In this document: positions 63,246 to 64,000 of the stretch, piece after piece
Layout: each line of letters starts with the position of its first letter
Position numbering within the stretch: position 1 is the first letter of the stretch
Source: Eudromia elegans
Lineage: Eukaryota > Chordata > Aves > Tinamiformes > Tinamidae
Assembly (NCBI GenBank): GCA_003342815.1
Contig: PTEX01000055.1
Coordinates: 1-64,000 of the forward strand
DNA: 64,000 nucleotides
Direction: 5' to 3'
Notes under the pieces: generated by a model
The model's input: only the letters and a program-made list of their open reading frames with translations
What the model was told of the DNA's origin: nothing
Database searches by the model: none
Translations under genes and position numbers: made by a program

Positions 63246-63952
63246 GTAGTACATAAATAAATGCTTGTGGAATGGAGAAAACTAAGTTAAGTGACACTCC
63301 TGACACTCCTCCCCTCTCAGTAAAATACATCAATGAGTTCTCTATGTCTATATTTCTATTATTTTCAAAATAGATAACTCAAAGATGTCTGTATTTAAAA
63401 ATGGCATTTGTACAATTTTACTCAACTTTTACATTAATATTACATGCAACATTATACACTATAAACATTTTTAAAACTAAAGATACTGAAACAATGTGTG
63501 TCTATATCAGTAGGAATTTTGCACAAAAGGAAAAATAGGCTCTACAGATATTAGTCACCACAGTACTGCTTCAAACTATGAACTTTGTGGTTTTAAATAT
63601 ATTTAATACATTTCAAATACATTATGAACTAAATCTTTTCAGTGTAGTTTATACTTTACAATAGAGTTTATAATCTGGACATACTTGGTGTACCAAGCCC
63701 AATACTATACTAGACTGGTAAATTTTCAACGGGAGTCCTTTTGTCATTGATGTTATTTTTATTTATTTTGAAAAGATATAAAATTAAAAAAAAACCCTGA
63801 AAACATATGGTACACACAGCATAGCACTATGTAGAGAGATTAGTCTGATAACAATTCTAGTTACCTATTAGCATTTTTTTTAAAAATCATGCTATAGTAA
63901 TAAAACTCCTTTGTTTTGCTTATGGAAAACATAATAATCAAGGGAAACTTAC

Positions 63953-64000
63953 TTGATATAGTAGGGCACTTTGTTGTGTGAAACAGATCTCTGCCATGGA
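63953..64000 (-). CDS. UTRN: Utrophin exon E62 (partial): first half of WW domain
   Basis: Only the last 48 bp are inside the window; the dystrophin equivalent is 61 bp, so about 13 bp are missing beyond the right edge. The translation is PWQRSVSHNKVPYYI plus two bases (AA) that combine with the first T of E63 to give Asn. It contains the first Trp of the WW domain (PWQR) and the YY(I/V)N beta-strand typical of WW modules that bind PPxY peptides. In this family the ligand is the cytoplasmic tail of beta-dystroglycan. The donor reads ATCAA|GTAAGT, a strong site. Confidence is high because the reading continues in frame into E63. Confidence 0.95.

Larger units (their letters stand above)
52234..63952 (-). 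other. Intron between E62 and E63 (11.7 kb)
   Basis: This is the largest intron in the window, with no gene inside it that I can support. It holds a 21-bp exact tandem duplication (56534-56575), a short hairpin with repeated flanks (56700-56757), two long T runs (59070-59091 and 59138-59156), an AAAAC repeat (60670-60693) and an imperfect 27-bp duplication (63192-63245). In mammals the short utrophin form Up71, like dystrophin Dp71, starts from a promoter in the corresponding intron. I see no clear CpG island here to mark such a promoter. The open frames here look like chance: none resembles a known protein. Confidence 0.9.
1..64000 (-). other. UTRN: UTRN (utrophin) gene, partial: 3' coding part, E62 to E76
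   Basis: Fifteen minus-strand exons join through GT-AG introns into one open frame of about 576 codons. Utrophin is a large subsarcolemmal and submembrane scaffold that links F-actin to beta-dystroglycan, syntrophins and dystrobrevins. This window carries the dystroglycan-, syntrophin- and dystrobrevin-binding end. Assignment to utrophin, not dystrophin, rests on paralogue-specific residues recalled from the human proteins: [20 protein letters not shown] in E70 (dystrophin has [14 protein letters not shown]), ITLISMWPEQYD in E71 (dystrophin VTLINFWPVDS), and [20 protein letters not shown] in E74 (dystrophin DDEHLLIQHYCQSLNQDSPL). Exon lengths equal those of dystrophin exons 63-75, as expected for paralogues with a conserved gene structure. 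The 5' part of the gene lies beyond position 64000, and the last exons and 3' UTR lie before position 1. Confidence 0.97.

Noticed and set aside
1-64000. Dystrophin (DMD) as the identity of the gene
   Set aside because: Exon sizes fit both paralogues, but the diagnostic residues in E70, E71 and E74 match utrophin.

Overview
This window is vertebrate genomic DNA, most likely from a bird. The organism call rests on two CR1 LINE fragments, one of which (positions 1-136) ends in the ATTCTATG tail repeats typical of avian CR1. It also rests on a large, AT-rich, intron-dominated layout with no bacterial-style gene packing. No species can be named from the sequence alone.

One host gene accounts for all the coding sequence: the 3' part of utrophin (UTRN), the autosomal paralogue of dystrophin, transcribed on the minus strand (5' end at high coordinates, 3' end at low coordinates). 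I located 15 coding exons by translating the minus strand and joining them at GT-AG splice sites. All 15 join in a single open frame of about 576 codons. Their lengths (62, 75, 202, 86, 158, 167, 112, 137, 39, 66, 66, 159, 244 bp) match dystrophin exons 63-75 one for one, so dystrophin-equivalent numbers (E62-E76) are used throughout. E62 is cut by the right edge of the window. The exons after E76, which carry the extreme C-terminus and the 3' UTR, lie beyond the left edge.

Right to left, the protein reads: WW domain (E62-E63), EF-hand-like region (E64-E67), ZZ zinc finger (E68-E69), post-ZZ linker (E70), a series of small exons E71-E73 with the syntrophin-binding helix region, and the two coiled-coil segments that pair with dystrobrevin (E74-E75). 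The tail begins in E76. WW, EF-hands and ZZ together bind beta-dystroglycan, and the helices after them bind syntrophins and dystrobrevins. The window therefore encodes the membrane-complex end of utrophin, not its actin-binding end.

The remaining ~97% is intron. It holds the two CR1 fragments (1-136 and about 45914-46566, both antisense to UTRN), poly-A/T tracts, short microsatellites, a few short tandem duplications, and a ~400 bp degenerate GA-rich array at about 49180-49590. There are also two compact CpG-rich patches (about 30600-30890 and 34485-34735). No nested gene, RNA gene, recognisable retrovirus copy, CRISPR array or novel multi-gene system was found. Most observations below concern gene structure, splicing and possible internal promoters.
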